Shown here in pieces: positions 63,013 to 64,000 of a stretch of 64,000 bases of DNA. The position numbers were made by a program, and so were the translations under genes. Under the pieces are notes generated by a model that ran no database searches, had not been told where the DNA came from, and worked only from the letters and a program-made list of their open reading frames with translations. The DNA is from Pseudoalteromonas caenipelagi (lineage in GTDB: Bacteria; Pseudomonadota; Gammaproteobacteria; Enterobacterales; Alteromonadaceae). The DNA lies in NCBI RefSeq assembly GCF_013140855.1, contig NZ_JABBPG010000003.1, positions 496,001 to 560,000 on the forward strand, read 5' to 3'. Within the stretch, counting starts at the first letter, position 1. Each line of letters begins with the position of its first letter.

Positions 63013-63621
63013 ATGAAAAATATATTTTTTGCAGGGAGTGAGCTAAGCGTCAACGCTGGGAGCACTGATGCTTTGCACATTGCAGAAAAACAAAATCAAA
63101 AAAATACCCTTAATGTAAATCACTATCATCCAATTCAGAAGTTGCTACATTGGATGTCCGCCTTAGTGATCTTATGGGCGACAATAACAGGCTTTTCAGT
63201 TGCTTTTGGTATTTTTTCAGAAGAGTATGCCAAAGCGATAGGAAATTTTAATGTGTCTCTTACTTTGTTATTTGTGCCATTTTTCGTCGCTCGTATTATA
63301 TTTGCAATTTACTTTGGCAAGCCTGTAGATCAAAGGTTTACTAAGAATCAAAGAACGCTAATTAACACTATGCACTTTATTATTTATGTTGTGATCAGCA
63401 TAGTGCTCATCAGTGGTGTGTTAATGATGGAAAGAGATATTGTTTTTGGCAGTTATTTCATATTTAAGCCGATTATTGAGCAAGGTGACGTCACCCAGGC
63501 TTTTTTAGAGATCCACAGATACAGTTGTATAGTTCTTGCGCTGCTTTTATTTATTCATATTTCAGCTGTTTTTCATCACCAAGTTAAAGGCGTGAATATA
63601 ATAAAGAAGATGAGCTTTTAG
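63013..63621 (+). CDS. Cytochrome b561 family protein
   Basis: A 202-residue membrane protein with four segments after a soluble N-terminus of about 40 residues. Haem-ligand histidines are visible in IQKLLHWMSALVILW, NTMHFIIYVV, LEIHRYSCIV and IHISAVFHHQ, fitting the CybB-type b561 fold. It could pass electrons across the membrane to quinone or from superoxide. It is divergent from the aminotransferase operon and may share its operator. Confidence 0.85.
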   Translation: MKNIFFAGSELSVNAGSTDALHIAEKQNQKNTLNVNHYHPIQKLLHWMSALVILWATITGFSVAFGIFSEEYAKAIGNFNVSLTLLFVPFFVARIIFAIYFGKPVDQRFTKNQRTLINTMHFIIYVVISIVLISGVLMMERDIVFGSYFIFKPIIEQGDVTQAFLEIHRYSCIVLALLLFIHISAVFHHQVKGVNIIKKMSF

Positions 63622-63651
63622 CTTCAATCTCTCTATTATTAATATTTCTCA

Positions 63652-63677
63652 ATTGACCACCTAAAAAGGTGGTCAAT
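63652..63677. terminator. Hairpin between cytochrome b561 and the sigma-like gene
   Basis: ATTGACCACCT-aaaa-AGGTGGTCAAT is an eleven-pair perfect inverted repeat between two convergent genes. The T-run is weak in both directions. Confidence 0.6.
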
Positions 63678-63681
63678 AACA

Positions 63682-64000
63682 TTACATAGATATTTCTTTT
63701 ATATTAATTTTTTCTGTTGATATGTTTACGTTCCTATAAATGGACCTTACTTTTTCTTCTATTATATTAATTTTATCTATATATTCTTTAGCTTCATCCC
63801 ATTGAGCTTTATTCATATTCATAGGTGAATAATCAATTTTATCTCTGCTTATGCAATTGTTTTTTAAACATTTGTCAATTTGTTTACTGCATCTGCAAGG
63901 ATTTTCTTTATTTACATATCCACAATTATCAGTCATAAAGCCAACAATGCTTTTTCTTGCTCTAGATAATCGCTGACGATAATTAGCCTGAGTAATGTTT
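63682..64000 (-). CDS. ECF-type sigma factor C-terminal end, cut by the window edge
   Basis: About 106 C-terminal residues are visible, starting in NITQANYRQRLSRARKSI, which matches the region 4.2 helix-turn-helix of ECF sigma factors. A cysteine tail follows (CGYVNKENPCRCSKQIDKCLKNNC) as seen in some marine ECF groups with zinc or redox tails. The open frame continues past 64000, so its length and start are unknown. The internal ATG at 63936 is not a start. Confidence 0.7.
   Translation of the reverse strand, partial: NITQANYRQRLSRARKSIVGFMTDNCGYVNKENPCRCSKQIDKCLKNNCISRDKIDYSPMNMNKAQWDEAKEYIDKINIIEEKVRSIYRNVNISTEKINIKEISM

Noticed and set aside
1..64000. tRNA, rRNA, CRISPR, prophage or complete insertion sequence
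   Set aside because: No repeats with spacers, transposase, integrase or phage genes, or tRNA-like cloverleaf sequences were seen on reading; short RNAs could be missed without a covariance search.

Overview
The window reads as chromosomal DNA of a marine gammaproteobacterium of the order Alteromonadales, most likely Pseudoalteromonas or a close relative. This is inferred from the moderately AT-rich base composition, the gene order around trp (trpEGD-trpCF-trpBA divergent from rnm-yciO-scpA-scpB-rluB), a methionine synthase carried as two adjacent genes, and the general protein flavour. No database search was possible.

Region 1 (1-23379) is an iron-acquisition locus. A minus-strand operon runs from a Fur-box promoter near 19300: a SyrP/TauD-type aspartate beta-hydroxylase, a fatty acyl-AMP ligase with carrier domain, then three NRPS genes (TubC-C-A-T-T-E; C-A-T-C-T-C-A-T; and C-A... 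cut by the left window edge). By-eye specificity codes suggest Asp, a basic residue, an unloaded module, Ser, Asp. Divergent from it, behind a second Fur box, are a TonB-dependent receptor and a PepSY-type membrane protein. The reading is a fatty-acylated, beta-hydroxyaspartate-containing peptide siderophore and its uptake system.

Region 2 (23393-31907) is housekeeping and accessory: a TIGR01777-type epimerase, an AI-2E family transporter, a PepSY/response regulator/sensor kinase/LprI-like set, YciI, an NSS transporter, a CPBP protease-like protein, YciB and an HU protein.

Region 3 (31916-42725) is the complete trp operon (minus strand) behind two consecutive trp leader peptides, each with Trp-Trp-Trp and each followed by its own attenuator. 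The divergent rnm-yciO-scpA-scpB-rluB group follows.

Region 4 (42765-57410) holds an amidohydrolase lipoprotein, a solute-binding-like protein, a TerB-like protein, a cupin, the metA-metH operon behind MetJ boxes (MetH split into two ORFs), an FtsX-type permease pair without a visible ATPase, hrpB and a LacI-family regulator.

Region 5 (57707-63621) is the most unusual part. A four-gene minus-strand operon encodes a class III aminotransferase, a secreted FG-GAP/ASPIC-UnbV protein, a beta-ribofuranosylaminobenzene-5'-phosphate-synthase-like enzyme and a divergent TrpF-like isomerase lacking the catalytic cysteine. It sits opposite a cytochrome b561 gene, with a palindromic operator candidate between them. 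This looks like an undescribed pathway making or modifying a phosphoribosyl conjugate. The right edge cuts an ECF-sigma-like gene.
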